Part shown: positions 1 through 9,268 of the stretch, piece by piece | Numbering within the stretch: position 1 is the stretch's first letter | Layout: each line of letters starts with the position of its first letter | DNA from: Paenibacillus ihumii | GTDB lineage: Bacteria > Bacillota > Bacilli > Paenibacillales > Paenibacillaceae | Reading direction: 5' to 3' | Length of the DNA stretch: 64,000 nt | Assembly (NCBI RefSeq): GCF_001403875.1 | Contig: NZ_LN884299.1 | Coordinates: 2,852,117 to 2,916,116, forward strand | Program-made: the position numbers and the translations under genes | Notes under the pieces: generated by a model | What the model was told of the DNA's origin: nothing | The model's input: the letters and a program-made list of their open reading frames with translations, nothing else | The model's database searches: none

Positions 1-1
1 C

Positions 2-445
2 GTTGTGACTTATATTAATTCGGGTAATATTGTTTTTACCTGTGTAGATAAAACGAAGCAAGAGATCGTAAATATTTTAGAAGAATGTATCGTCGAGAAC
101 TTCGGGCTTGAAATCAAGGTTCTTGTTCTTCATTTGGATGACATGAAAAAAGTCCTTCTTGAACTCCCGGAAACATGGACAAATGACGAAAAAATGAAGA
201 GTGATGTGCTGTTTCTTTGGGAAGAAATTGATGATGCAGCCGTGCTGGACAAGCTGGTAATCCGTCCCGAGATCGATACCGTAAAATATGTTCCGGGCGC
301 TATTCTATGGTCAGTTGATAAAAAAAACGTCACAAAAAGCGGAATGAGCAAAATCATCGGTACAGAAATGTACCGAAAAGTTACAGTGCGAAACGTGAAT
401 TCAACTCGCAAGATATATAGTTTGATGCTTGCCGCCAACGAATGA
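2..445 (+). CDS. DUF1697 family protein, 5' end cut by window edge
   Basis: This is the C-terminal part (147 codons) of a DUF1697-family protein. The family block YINSGNIVF lies at the very start of the visible sequence. Family members normally have a few dozen residues before it, so the true start is to the left of the window, and the GTG at 5 is only an internal valine codon. The frame runs cleanly to TGA at 443-445. DUF1697 proteins are single-domain cytosolic proteins of unknown function. The next gene is on the opposite strand (convergent), with 275 bases between them in which I see only a small perfect dyad, TTCCGT-TG-ACGGAA, at 665-678. Confidence 0.8.
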   Translation, partial: VVTYINSGNIVFTCVDKTKQEIVNILEECIVENFGLEIKVLVLHLDDMKKVLLELPETWTNDEKMKSDVLFLWEEIDDAAVLDKLVIRPEIDTVKYVPGAILWSVDKKNVTKSGMSKIIGTEMYRKVTVRNVNSTRKIYSLMLAANE

Positions 446-720
446 GACCATCGGATAGCCCTGATCAGATACACACCTAATTTCCGAGAAGCCCAGTAAC
501 TCTTATATACTCCCGGATAGCTGAGTCCCCAGCTACAAAAAAAGTCCAAATGGCCCCGATAATTCCCCCCTATAGGTTCGCGGCAAAGTTGTCAGCGAAC
601 ACTGCCATCCTGGAGCAGCACCGTAAGTGAGTCCAGCTTCACTCTCTGCGGGCAGGGGGGGAAGTTCCGTTGACGGAAATACAGAGTTATTGGATGTTAC
701 CATCCTCTTAGAAATACTAA

Positions 721-1083
721 CTAAAATGTCTTTAAAATCGTCCTTTCCCTATCGATAGTTGACGTGAAGAACTCTTGCTTGATGTCATTCCGTAATACTT
801 CCTTAATTGTATCTCTTCCAATCTGATCAAACCGCTCTTGAACTCGCTGTACATGCTCTTCATCAGATTTAATCCTCTTCTCAATCTCTTCGTATTGTTC
901 ATATGTATCATATTCCCATAATGCAAAAATCTCACTGTTTTCCTCATCGATATGCATATGCCATCTACCAATAAGTCTCGCACCATATTTCAACTGAGAA
1001 GGCAGCAAAATATCATTGAACAATGCATTGAATTCCTCTACAAATGAAGAAGCAACAATATAAGTCTTTCTACGATATATCAT
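721..1083 (-). CDS. NIPSNAP-family protein
   Basis: A 120-residue protein that reads as a NIPSNAP/dimeric alpha-beta-barrel domain. It opens with the beta strand MIYRRKTYIV, has the conserved LLPSQLKYGARLIGRW stretch in the first third, and FALWEYDTYEQYEEIE in the middle. The family forms small ferredoxin-like-fold dimers, usually of unknown substrate. The start ATG has a good ribosome binding site (GAGAGGTG, 5 bases upstream). It lies 33 bases downstream of the GNAT gene on the same strand, so the two could be co-transcribed. The fold assignment is fairly safe; no function can be given. Confidence 0.75.
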   Translation of the reverse strand: MIYRRKTYIVASSFVEEFNALFNDILLPSQLKYGARLIGRWHMHIDEENSEIFALWEYDTYEQYEEIEKRIKSDEEHVQRVQERFDQIGRDTIKEVLRNDIKQEFFTSTIDRERTILKTF

Positions 1084-1116
1084 CTCTGCACCTCTCTCGG
1101 TAATATCCCGTAATTA

Positions 1117-1671
1117 CTAGCTATCTTCAATTTCCTCATATTCATTCTTTAATATTCCCATAATAATGGTATCTGCGTAACTTCCATTGATATAATGCCT
1201 TTTTCTTAACCGCCCTTCTTCTTTAAATCCGCATTTCAAATAGCATCGGTATGCTCTTTCATTAAAATCATGTAACTCAAGTTGTATTCTATTTAAATTC
1301 ATTTGATTAAACACAAATTCTTGTAGCACTTTTATGGCTTCAGTCCCGTACCCTTTGCTTAGGTGATCAGCAGTCCCTATTACAATCCCTAATTCGGTTG
1401 TTCTGTTCTTCCAATTAATGTTGAACAAATCGATTTGCCCAATATACTCCTCAGTTTCCTTGTGGGCAATTACAAATCCTTTATGATTATCATTCCGATC
1501 CTCTAGCATTGAATTTAAAAATTGTTCTGTAGCATTCTCTGTATGAGGATAAAGAAATATATCCGACAGATTTTTTACAATTTCGGAGTCGTTCACCCAG
1601 TTCCTCATATATTTAAGGTCATTCTTCTGATATTCTCTTAAAATAATTCGATTACCAATCAGTCGTGGCAT
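1117..1671 (-). CDS. GNAT family N-acetyltransferase (RimJ/RimL type)
   Basis: A 184-residue acetyl-CoA-dependent acetyltransferase of the RimJ/RimL branch. The N-terminus reads LIGNRIILREYQKNDL, as is usual for this branch. The acetyl-CoA loop is seen as GTADHLSKGYGTEAIKVL at about residues 95-112. The C-terminal part NRIQLELHDFNERAYRCY, followed by CGFKEEGRLR, matches the family's beta5-beta6 signature. The start has AAAGGA 9 bases upstream. The acceptor substrate cannot be read from the sequence: ribosomal-protein N-termini, antibiotics or small amines are all possible in this family. It precedes the NIPSNAP gene. Confidence 0.85.
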   Translation of the reverse strand: MPRLIGNRIILREYQKNDLKYMRNWVNDSEIVKNLSDIFLYPHTENATEQFLNSMLEDRNDNHKGFVIAHKETEEYIGQIDLFNINWKNRTTELGIVIGTADHLSKGYGTEAIKVLQEFVFNQMNLNRIQLELHDFNERAYRCYLKCGFKEEGRLRKRHYINGSYADTIIMGILKNEYEEIEDS

Positions 1672-1783
1672 AATATCACGTCCTTTTTCATAAAGATTCG
1701 TACATTTTTACCCAGATCCAGACAAGCCTTATGATTCAACTGTTACACTCCATAATGCCACTGTACTTCATTTAATGGACAAA

Positions 1784-2644
1784 TCAACTACATTGCAAAA
1801 CTAACCATACTTTATTAAAGTCATTTCTCTTCAGATCATCTTCATGAATCCAAAAGAAAATCCTACCTACGTCTCCCCACATCATTCCAATATCTTCTTC
1901 AGAATCAATCTGTAAAAGCAGTTTCCACGATTCTGCCCCTGATTCTAATATTTCTTTTCTGGGATCCTGATAACCTGTGAGATCACCACAATATAAGCCA
2001 TTCGAAACTAATTGACATTCTAGTTTCATTTCGCCTTGAATCTGATCAGGGTGGCCAAGAATCCTATGAATTGTTCCATTAGAATCATTGTGTTCAAATA
2101 CTTCTTCTGCTAACTGAATGTATAAATCATTTTCGTTTTCATTAAGATTTAATTGTTTTATTGCTATAGACTCCCAAGAGGGTACTGTTGTTTGAACAGA
2201 GAATCGTATTTTACAAGTTCCGAAAATCCCTTCTTCTGCTAGTTTGGCAGCAGTTGCTTTTCTTTCTAATTCATGCGTCTCTTCAATATAAATAACCTTC
2301 CATCTTCCAGCATCTTTTGGATCAAATCCCCATGGTTGTTCAAATGCATCATAAAAGAAACTAAGTAAACCGTTCTTTGGGAGAACATTTTGCAACATTG
2401 AGATTTCATTCAAGTTTATTTGAGCAATAAAACTGAGGTAACTGCCGTTTATTGATGGCCAATTTATTGAAGCAGGCAGATCGGGCTGGCCACCGATTTT
2501 TGTCATACCCAATGGGATGTTTTGATCTTCTGTAATCTCTGGAGTCATTCTAATTGAATTCATAGATAACATAGCAATCTCGTTTTTAACTCTACACAGT
2601 TCACTGTTTTGAATTATGTCAATCACTTTATTATCCTTTAACAT
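1784..2644 (-). CDS. DUF1963 (YwqG-like) protein
   Basis: A 286-residue protein of the DUF1963/YwqG family. Recognisable blocks are IGGQPDLPASINWP (about residues 50-63), the LSFIAQINL strand, LPKNGLLSFFYDA, and the closing GRIFFWIHEDDL. The family is soluble and of unknown biochemical role, and is common as scattered single copies in Bacillales. Its ATG overlaps the stop codon of the upstream phosphatase gene by one base (TAATG), which suggests translational coupling. No signal peptide or membrane segment is visible. Confidence 0.8.
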   Translation of the reverse strand: MLKDNKVIDIIQNSELCRVKNEIAMLSMNSIRMTPEITEDQNIPLGMTKIGGQPDLPASINWPSINGSYLSFIAQINLNEISMLQNVLPKNGLLSFFYDAFEQPWGFDPKDAGRWKVIYIEETHELERKATAAKLAEEGIFGTCKIRFSVQTTVPSWESIAIKQLNLNENENDLYIQLAEEVFEHNDSNGTIHRILGHPDQIQGEMKLECQLVSNGLYCGDLTGYQDPRKEILESGAESWKLLLQIDSEEDIGMMWGDVGRIFFWIHEDDLKRNDFNKVWLVLQCS

Positions 2645-3369
2645 TAATATCCCTCCAAACCCGGATTCTTTATAGTCGCTGTATTATATTTTCCTTCATC
2701 ATAAATCAAACAATTTAACTGCATTCCATATGCACAGCCACCGTCTATCCCTATCTTACCCTGACCGAACCAGATATCCGATGAATCATGAAGCTCAATA
2801 GTCCTTGTATGACCAAATATGACTAGTTTATCGGTTTTCGGTTTCGACTGATGAAACTCTTCCTTAATATACATAAAGTCATGCTCAGGTTGTTCTCGCC
2901 AATTTATATACTTCGGGTTGAGTCCAGCATGAACATAGACATGGTGTGAGTCTTCATAATAAAGAGGCAAGGATTCTAGAAAATCTATATGACTATTAAA
3001 ATGTACCCGTATGTACTCTATAGCTTGTTTAAACAATTCCTCATTCATATTGTCAGTAACAAAATGACAATAGCTTTGGAGCGTTTGTATACCGCCATGC
3101 TCCAGAAATTTGCCTTGGACCATCTCACTTTCCGTCCTAATTAGGTCAACCAATCTTTGGTCATGGTTACCCCGTAAAGCAATAACATTATGGTTGTCTA
3201 CTAGCTCTTTAACTCGCTCCACTGTTTCTTTACTTCGTGGCCCTCTATCAACATAATCACCAATCAATATTAAATTGTCTTGGGAAGGGTTGTAATTAAT
3301 TACATCTAGCAACTCATTAAATTGTTTAATACATCCATGGATATCACTGATCATTAAAATTCTACTCAT
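2644..3369 (-). CDS. PPP-type metallophosphoesterase (PrpE/ApaH-like)
   Basis: A 241-residue metal-dependent phosphoesterase. The PPP signature is complete: SDIHGC at residues 8-13, GDYVDRG at about 37-43, RGNHDQ at about 66-71, then HAGLNP and FGHTR for the later metal ligands. This set is shared by serine/threonine protein phosphatases and diadenosine tetraphosphatases (ApaH, PrpE), so either activity is possible. The start ATG has AAAGGAGAT 3 to 5 bases upstream. The stop overlaps the start of the DUF1963 gene, so the two form a two-gene unit. Confidence 0.85.
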   Translation of the reverse strand: MSRILMISDIHGCIKQFNELLDVINYNPSQDNLILIGDYVDRGPRSKETVERVKELVDNHNVIALRGNHDQRLVDLIRTESEMVQGKFLEHGGIQTLQSYCHFVTDNMNEELFKQAIEYIRVHFNSHIDFLESLPLYYEDSHHVYVHAGLNPKYINWREQPEHDFMYIKEEFHQSKPKTDKLVIFGHTRTIELHDSSDIWFGQGKIGIDGGCAYGMQLNCLIYDEGKYNTATIKNPGLEGY

Positions 3370-3616
3370 CTTATCTCCTTTAATTTAGATTGAATTTACG
3401 CATTTTTGGGGATTCACATACAAATTTCTTACAACCTCTTCCTTACCGGAAAATGTAGCTTCCAGAGTGAATTACAGTATACATCTCGAATCCATACGTA
3501 CCCGCTTGCTCATAATCAGATCGGATCACTTATTTCATTCAGTATTTCATTAAAAGCCTGTTGTAGCTTGGGAATTATCAGTTTTTCACTTGTATCTTTA
3601 AGAAGAGTTTCAGTTT

Positions 3617-4111
3617 TTATAACCACCTATTAATCTTCCCATTAATTACATCAATTCCATTTATACTTGCCCACTGTTTTAATTCCTTTATATTAGTCTC
3701 CTCATTATTCCTGAATCTAAAATGAAAACTGATTGAAATGAATTTATTCCCATATCGTTTAATACCAATACTCTGTGCAAAATAACCTTGTATTATAATT
3801 TTCTCAATTTCTTTTATAGAGACTTCCTTACGATTTATCTTGATTTCATTTTTTGTAATTACTAACTCATTTGTGTTTCTTAGAATCTTTATCATTAGTA
3901 CAATTATTGCTCCAACTTGTAACAGAATACACAATAATAGAATTACAACGAGAACGAATGAATTGGATATGAACAGCAACTTTAACATCAACAGTGTTAC
4001 TATTATGTAACTTATCACTTGAATATAGATAGACACGGGTAACTTAATTTCATATATCTTGTTCATTTTTGGTTTTAACACCCTCTTACAAACCCGAAAG
4101 GCTTTCTTCAA
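3617..4111 (-). CDS. Hypothetical two-segment membrane protein
   Basis: I do not recognise this 164-residue protein. Residues about 29-72 form two hydrophobic segments separated by a short turn. The remaining ~90 residues are soluble and beta-rich (LVITKNEIKINRKEVSIKEI), which resembles a small bacterial PH-like domain after a membrane hairpin. The longest frame starts at TTG 4111. An ATG 15 codons later (residue 16, MNKIYEIKL) is an equally good start, with AGAGGG 14 bases before it. The DNA is very AT-rich. Confidence 0.55.
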   Translation of the reverse strand: MKKAFRVCKRVLKPKMNKIYEIKLPVSIYIQVISYIIVTLLMLKLLFISNSFVLVVILLLCILLQVGAIIVLMIKILRNTNELVITKNEIKINRKEVSIKEIEKIIIQGYFAQSIGIKRYGNKFISISFHFRFRNNEETNIKELKQWASINGIDVINGKINRWL

Positions 4112-4245
4112 CTGCCGGCCGCCCCACTGTTTACAATGTTACATCCCTGTCTAAAATCAATTATCTAGTAAAGGTATTTCTGCCAAAAAGATTTTTATAT
4201 AGATCTCCCTAGATATGAACAAGTGTCTTTTTCTCGAATTTAGAT

Positions 4246-5058
4246 TCATACCTCGAATAGTCCCATGCCTTCCTTAACAACTTTAATCAATTCATCTTTA
4301 TTGTCAGGATGACATGCGATTAAATAGGGTTCTTCACTCATCCCCGTAAACGGATTGCCATCAAAATCAATAACCACTCCTCCTGCTTCTTTTACCATTA
4401 AAATTCCAGAATACAGATCATCCCCTTCGGAATTGTAGAGGACAATCCCATCAATGTCGCCTTTAGCAAGCATGCACCATTGTAATGTCGGTGCCCATAA
4501 CCTCATCATTCTCTTAAAATTCAGCTCAATATGATGCCTTAATGTGACTGCTTTAAGATCATTTTGAACTTTATGTCCTTGGATCCAGCCGATATTTCCT
4601 CTTTTGAAATGGTTGCTTCTTTTCACTTTCATTTCTCTTCCGTTGCAATGAGCACCTTTATTAATACAAGATTCAAATAGTCTATCTGTCATTGGCTCGT
4701 ATACTACACCAAGAACAGGTTCCCTTTTATACATCAGAGTGATTGAGGTAGTAAACACTGGGAGACCAATTGCGAAATTGTTTGTTCCATCCAATGGATC
4801 AATTAGCCATAGCCAATCCGAGCTTTTCCCATTGTCGCCTGCTTCTTCGCTATGTATTTGATGATCTGGAAAAGTACTACTTATACCTTTTAGGATGATA
4901 GCCTCAGCCATGTGATCTACTTCAGTTACAACATCACCAAAGCTATCCTTTGACCTAATCTGTTCAAAGTTGTCAAATCTTTCTTTGGCAATAAGTCCAG
5001 CTTGTTTAATTAATACCATTGCAAGCTCTCGAGCTAAATGAATAATATCCGCGTTCAT
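4246..5058 (-). CDS. Inositol monophosphatase family protein
   Basis: A 270-residue Mg-dependent, lithium-sensitive-type phosphatase of the IMPase/SuhB/CysQ superfamily. Metal site residues are present: SEEAG (about 70-74) and IDPLDGTNNF (about 86-95), followed by the C-terminal EGDDLYSGILMVKEAGG motif, which replaces the classical WDxAAG. This family hydrolyses inositol-1-phosphate, 3'-phosphoadenosine phosphate or related sugar phosphates; the substrate cannot be told here. It lies 23 bases downstream of a HAD phosphatase gene, so the two form an operon of phosphatases. Confidence 0.85.
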   Translation of the reverse strand: MNADIIHLARELAMVLIKQAGLIAKERFDNFEQIRSKDSFGDVVTEVDHMAEAIILKGISSTFPDHQIHSEEAGDNGKSSDWLWLIDPLDGTNNFAIGLPVFTTSITLMYKREPVLGVVYEPMTDRLFESCINKGAHCNGREMKVKRSNHFKRGNIGWIQGHKVQNDLKAVTLRHHIELNFKRMMRLWAPTLQWCMLAKGDIDGIVLYNSEGDDLYSGILMVKEAGGVVIDFDGNPFTGMSEEPYLIACHPDNKDELIKVVKEGMGLFEV

Positions 5059-5081
5059 AACTCACCTCTTAATTTTTAATG

Positions 5082-5933
5082 TTACTTTATATAGGATATG
5101 TCATTCATATTTGCCTTGATATATTTGGCTACGCCATCTTCGTTATTACTCTCGATGACCGCATCTGCAATTCTCAAGATATCTGCATGCGAGTTAGACA
5201 CTGCTATTTTCTTGCCGCCAACCTCAAATAATCCTAGATCATTTAAATTATCGCCAAATATACAAATATCCTTGGTTTCTACATTCATATGCTTTGCCCA
5301 CATCTTTAAACCTTCACATTTTGCAGCGAGGGGATGACTAAATTCAAGGAAATATTGATTTTTTATATAATAGTCTTTCATGATATGGAGGTTTACCTGA
5401 TCTCCTAATACGGAGCTTACTTCATCTTTAAGAGGTAATAAATCATCCAACTCTCCAATAAACGTCAAGGCTAATGTCTTTTCATCATCGGACGATTCAA
5501 GTGTGTTCACTTCCATGAACCTTGGATCATTGATCCGGCTCTTTAGGAATTCTATCATGCCAAAGGAAGTTAATTTCTCGTGATATACCCGTTCTTTATT
5601 CATATCGTCCAATAAAAAATAAAAAGGTGAACAACCATGTTTCTTGCCTCTATGTATGATCTCATTTGTCAAACCAGCGTCCAAAAAGTATCCATCAATC
5701 ACCCGATTATGAATAACATCAAACAGTAGTGCGCCATTATATAAAATAACTGGATGCTTCCACGCGATATCAGAAACTACACTATAAGCGCTTATTAACC
5801 CTCTGGCGGTAGCAAAACTAATAATATAGCCTTCTTGAATAGCAGAGTTTAGAACATTAACGGTAAAGTGAGACATCGTTTGATCGGATCTTAATAAAGT
5901 TCCATCTAGATCAGTTATAAATATTCTACTCAA
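5082..5933 (-). CDS. Cof-type HAD-IIB hydrolase
   Basis: A HAD-superfamily phosphatase of the Cof/COG0561 group. Motif I is TDLDGTLL at the N-terminus with both catalytic aspartates; motif IV is FGDNLNDLGLF near residue 230; the C2B cap lies between. The upstream ATG at 5939 is one base from AGGAGG, too close for good initiation. The TTG two codons later lies 7 bases from it and is my preferred start. Substrates of this group are usually sugar phosphates or flavin and pyridoxal phosphates. It is the first gene of the pair with the IMPase. Confidence 0.85.
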   Translation of the reverse strand: MSRIFITDLDGTLLRSDQTMSHFTVNVLNSAIQEGYIISFATARGLISAYSVVSDIAWKHPVILYNGALLFDVIHNRVIDGYFLDAGLTNEIIHRGKKHGCSPFYFLLDDMNKERVYHEKLTSFGMIEFLKSRINDPRFMEVNTLESSDDEKTLALTFIGELDDLLPLKDEVSSVLGDQVNLHIMKDYYIKNQYFLEFSHPLAAKCEGLKMWAKHMNVETKDICIFGDNLNDLGLFEVGGKKIAVSNSHADILRIADAVIESNNEDGVAKYIKANMNDISYIK

Positions 5934-5939
5934 ACTCAT

Positions 5940-6645
5940 ACCTCCTTACGTAGTTTAGTGATGGATTTTCTCTATACCCTGTCCTAGGCTGATTAATGCT
6001 TGATGATAACGACAATCATCAGAAATATTCTCCCCCACAATAGGTGACATATTTGATTCAGAATTGTTACCTGCATTTCTTCAGATAACGTCCTTGTATT
6101 CACAAAATGACCCAGCCCCCAGCCATAGATAGCTCTTAAGGTATTAGGTATATTTAATTCGTTTAAAAAACATGAAATCCTTTATCTATCGGTTCTCACG
6201 CTTTTATAGGGTCTATGAAGAGTGCAAAAGCGGTTATGTCTTGTGGGCAAGTTGTGGGCAGAACAAAAAGGGAGCTTCGCCAGTTAAGTGCCAGCGGGGC
6301 TCCCTTTTATCTATATTTCTAACTTCAAATCTTGATCAACTATTTTTCAGTTTGGATTGTAAGTAATACTTCTTCTAAAAGCGAAATTAAATTCTCAATG
6401 CGTGAATTCGTTGGATTTAAGAAATCATCATTAATTCCTTTTTAATCAGCTTAAGAGCTTCAGCCATTACATAATCACCACCCCCGGCGTTGTGTTGGTT
6501 TTGCAAAATGGTTTTGCAAAAAGAAAAAGCCACCCGATTGAGTGACTTAGATTAGATCATTATCCCGTATTTAACTTTGACTTTCTTGATAGTCCTATAT
6601 TAACCTTTCAGCTGTTTCGTTCATTTGCTTTTCAAGATGAGATGG
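5940..6645. other. AT-rich gap of about 700 bases with a terminator and a possible integrase-tail remnant
   Basis: No convincing gene is present. The gap contains the hairpin at 6265-6309. Just before it, one frame at about 6206-6290 reads SAKAVMSCGQVVGRTKREL and further. The basic, GQ-containing tail resembles the C-terminus of some tyrosine recombinases, but I see no catalytic residues. A 64-codon plus-strand frame at 6172-6366 overlaps this and has no ribosome binding site. The rest (6370-6645) shows nothing beyond short A-runs. Confidence 0.4.
6265..6309. terminator. Hairpin terminator, bidirectional
   Basis: The arms AAAAAGGGAGC (6265-6275) and GCTCCCTTTT (6299-6308) are complementary. 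The A-run on one side and T-run on the other give a U-tract on either strand. Confidence 0.75.
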
Positions 6646-7281
6646 CTAATCTTCTATGTATTCAATTACCGCATCTGGCGTCAATGTTACTTTATAGTCA
6701 TGGTCAGTCCCACTTGAGATGTCTATTTCATAAACTATCTCTTCTTCTGGTAAGAAACCGAGGAAATCGATCAGAACTAAATTGTTAGTCTTAGTTAATT
6801 CCCCTTCTTTGGTGATCTCTAGCGATCCACTTGGAGAGTCATAAATCAGTCCCTCAAAAGATGGGCTGTTTACTAGTACAATATCTACGTCCTTTAGATA
6901 TACAACTTTGCTGCCTGTCGCTTCCGATACGATCCGTAAAGGCACATAAACACTTCCATTAGAATTGAATGGCGCAACTTGGAGTGTTTTATTTACTCCG
7001 TTTATGTTCGCCTTCTTGCTCCCTACCGTGAAAGTTACTTGCAGTTCCCCCTTAGTGCCTGTTACTTTTTTACTTTTCGAATCATATTCAACTGTTAGTC
7101 CTAATTGAGTAAATAATTCTCGAAAAGGAACAAAAGTATTATTGTTCTTGTTAATTGCCCCTCCAGATAATGCAATACCGTCTACTACAACATCTCTTTT
7201 CCCCATAAATGCAGATGCTGATACAGGCATTATAGCAAACACCATTATGGCAATCATCGCTACAAATGATATTCTCTTCAT
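6646..7281 (-). CDS. Secreted copper-amine-oxidase-N-like (stalk domain) protein
   Basis: A 211-residue exported protein. Residues 1-24 are a classical signal peptide ending in PVSASA. Residues about 30-125 form one copper amine oxidase N-terminal (stalk) domain, seen as TFVPFRELFTQLGLTVEYD, KVTGTKGELQVTF, and SVYVPLRIVSEATGSKV. This domain type in Bacillales is a cell-surface module with no copper or catalytic site. The last ~80 residues are acidic and unassigned. The ATG is preceded by GGAGGAG. A second stalk-domain protein occurs at 34046-34633 in an unrelated module. Confidence 0.85.
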   Translation of the reverse strand: MKRISFVAMIAIMVFAIMPVSASAFMGKRDVVVDGIALSGGAINKNNNTFVPFRELFTQLGLTVEYDSKSKKVTGTKGELQVTFTVGSKKANINGVNKTLQVAPFNSNGSVYVPLRIVSEATGSKVVYLKDVDIVLVNSPSFEGLIYDSPSGSLEITKEGELTKTNNLVLIDFLGFLPEEEIVYEIDISSGTDHDYKVTLTPDAVIEYIED

Positions 7282-7345
7282 TCAATCTCCTCCATCGTTG
7301 GTATTAAGTAAATTCTACATGAGGGAGGTTTTTCCTGCAATAAAA

Positions 7346-7804
7346 TTACCGGCACCCGTTAACGAATAGTTGCTGCTTGGCCGTCAATATCATCGCTCTC
7401 AGCACGTCAACTATATGATTTAGGCAAGATACACCATGATGTTTGAAAGGTCCTGGATAGTCTTCCGAAGCTATCGTCCCGGCACCAATAAAATCTAAGT
7501 ACCTCGACCTACGATAAATTCTAAATGCTTTTCCCTCAAACTCCTCATAATCATCCCAAACGGTAAACGATTCGTTGATCACCGAATAACCAACATAGCT
7601 ATTAAAGTCAATTTGAATTACAGGCGATTTCTCGTCAATTGTAACGGTATAACCATCCCCAATATTTTTGTCTCCAATTAATATAGGTTCTGGTGTTGAA
7701 CTTGTAATACTTCTGCTAAAGACAAGACGTAATGAATTTTCTTCAGGCTCAGTGAGACCTAGAAAAAATATTCCTTTGAATTCCATTAATTCTTTGTACT
7801 TCAT
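7346..7804 (-). CDS. Hypothetical protein, about 150 residues
   Basis: Not recognised. A soluble, beta-rich protein with many aromatic residues, for example YVGYSVINESFTVWDDYEEF at about residues 65-84, ending in an LNHIVDVLRAMIL helix. An in-frame GTG at 7813 is possible, but the ATG at 7804 has GGAG at a spacing of 8 bases and is the better start. No signal peptide, membrane segment or known motif. It sits between the stalk-domain protein and a small membrane protein in the AT-rich accessory region. Confidence 0.6.
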   Translation of the reverse strand: MKYKELMEFKGIFFLGLTEPEENSLRLVFSRSITSSTPEPILIGDKNIGDGYTVTIDEKSPVIQIDFNSYVGYSVINESFTVWDDYEEFEGKAFRIYRRSRYLDFIGAGTIASEDYPGPFKHHGVSCLNHIVDVLRAMILTAKQQLFVNGCR

Positions 7805-7900
7805 AGAAATCACTCCATAAATAGTTGCACGGATTTTATAACGTTTCCATATTTACGAACCTTAAGGCTCTGCAGCGTAAATACAGTTGCAGACTTGTAT

Positions 7901-8161
7901 TTATATATTTACTTCATCCCAGTTATAAATCACGTATCCCAACTGACATAAGATCACAACTAAATAACTGATACTTATACTTAATTTATATTTATGTTTT
8001 TTTGATTCAGTTATATATTCATTTTTATTTATTCTTCCATCAAATAACCTATTCCTTATATCCTTGTATGACTTTAATAGCATTCTAAATTCAATTATAC
8101 CCATTAGACTCCATAACAAAGTGAATACTAATAATAGCGCATTAACAAGAGATAGCAGCAT
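7901..8161 (-). CDS. Small two-segment membrane protein
   Basis: An 86-residue protein with hydrophobic segments at about residues 2-25 and 62-80, joined by a charged loop (SYKDIRNRLFDGRINKNEYI). I do not recognise a family. The ribosome binding site before the ATG is weak (GGA only). The coding case rests on the two well-formed membrane helices. Confidence 0.5.
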   Translation of the reverse strand: MLLSLVNALLLVFTLLWSLMGIIEFRMLLKSYKDIRNRLFDGRINKNEYITESKKHKYKLSISISYLVVILCQLGYVIYNWDEVNI

Positions 8162-8314
8162 TCCTACGCCAACATCCGCGATTTTTATGAATTTAAAACA
8201 TAGATGGAATACAGCTGTTGTTATAAAAAGAACTAAGCCAATCAGGCTTAATATCGGTTTGGGACTATTAATATGCTTTTTCCCGCCTTTCGGTCAAATT
8301 CCTTACGCCATTAT

Positions 8315-8857
8315 TCATGATATTAATGCCTCAGTCTGCAGCCTCGCGATAATTTCATTAACGGTCTCTTCAGGGGACAATTCGGATGAATCCAACCATA
8401 GTCCGATGCGAGGCGTTTCATTTTGCAAAACACCATCGAGCTCCTCAACGCTCCAAACACCGTAGCCTTTCTTTGTGCGAGCAGCCTCCCTTGCTGCGAC
8501 AACCGCCGTGTTTGGACAAAGCACCACTACATAAAAAGGGCGGCTACTGATATACGAGATAAAATCATTTAGCATAGGTCCAACGATTACATCTTGAACT
8601 ACAACTGTAAATCCCGCCTGATGATATGCCTCCGCTGATTGTGCAGCCAGCCGATATCGCAGCCGCAACTGATCCAGCTCATCATTTCCCGAGTCAGGAT
8701 GAATCTCTTTACGGTTATTTACGATCATTCTTCGAAAAATATCTCCACGTAAATGCACAGATTTCTCGAATTGTTCGGAAAGCAGCTGCGCTACTGTCGA
8801 TTTTCCGCTTGCCATGATCCCTGTAATTAATATAATGCTGGGACTTTCCGCTAACAT
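8315..8857 (-). CDS. P-loop kinase / AAA_33-type ATPase
   Basis: A 180-residue nucleotide-binding protein. The Walker A loop is LITGIMASGKSTVAQLL at residues 10-26, followed by VHLRGDIFRRM, as in small kinases that phosphorylate a hydroxyl group (chloramphenicol-3-O-phosphotransferase, shikimate kinase-like and zeta-toxin-like folds). The segment TVVVQDVIVGPMLNDFI holds the Walker-B-like strand. The lid helix contains AAREAARTKKGYG. The substrate is unknown; an antibiotic kinase is possible but not shown. Confidence 0.75.
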   Translation of the reverse strand: MLAESPSIILITGIMASGKSTVAQLLSEQFEKSVHLRGDIFRRMIVNNRKEIHPDSGNDELDQLRLRYRLAAQSAEAYHQAGFTVVVQDVIVGPMLNDFISYISSRPFYVVVLCPNTAVVAAREAARTKKGYGVWSVEELDGVLQNETPRIGLWLDSSELSPEETVNEIIARLQTEALIS

Positions 8858-8881
8858 ACCATCACCAACTTTTCCTTATAC

Positions 8882-9268
8882 TTATTGCCTATAGGGGAAG
8901 AACTTCTCCTGTTTCATTTCATATTCATTCAATTCTACAATGAAAGAATCTCTAAAATATACAATACTAGAACCATCCCATTCATATTCTTTACCTTCGA
9001 ATATACATTTGAATTTCCACTCCACAAATGCCGACATACGTTCTTTATCAAATCCAAAATTATGACTTATCCATTTTAGAACCGTGTTTTCACCTTCATT
9101 CCATTCAGTAAACCATCGTGTTAATTCATCTTTACCTTCAATAACTGCGCCTGTGCATTCTCTTACGATGGCTTCATCATGCATAACCTTAGTAAATTTT
9201 ATAAAATCCTTCTCCATCCATGACTCAAAATATAAAGTGACAATTTCTATTGCTTTATCACGGTTCAT
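8882..9268 (-). CDS. NTF2-like (SnoaL-type) protein
   Basis: A 128-residue single-domain protein of the NTF2-like superfamily. It has the helix-rich start IVTLYFESWMEKDFIKFTKVM, then VIEGKDELTRWFTEWNEG, and the long beta sheet with FKCIFEGKEYEWDGSSIVYF. These proteins are cone-shaped dimers acting as isomerases, hydrolases or binding proteins; no specific role is visible. The start ATG has AGGAGG at good spacing. A terminator-like hairpin (9339-9376) lies between the likely promoter region and the gene. Confidence 0.75.
   Translation of the reverse strand: MNRDKAIEIVTLYFESWMEKDFIKFTKVMHDEAIVRECTGAVIEGKDELTRWFTEWNEGENTVLKWISHNFGFDKERMSAFVEWKFKCIFEGKEYEWDGSSIVYFRDSFIVELNEYEMKQEKFFPYRQ

Noticed and set aside
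6172..6366. 64-codon plus-strand frame
   Set aside because: It overlaps a terminator, lacks a ribosome binding site, and its composition is not protein-like.
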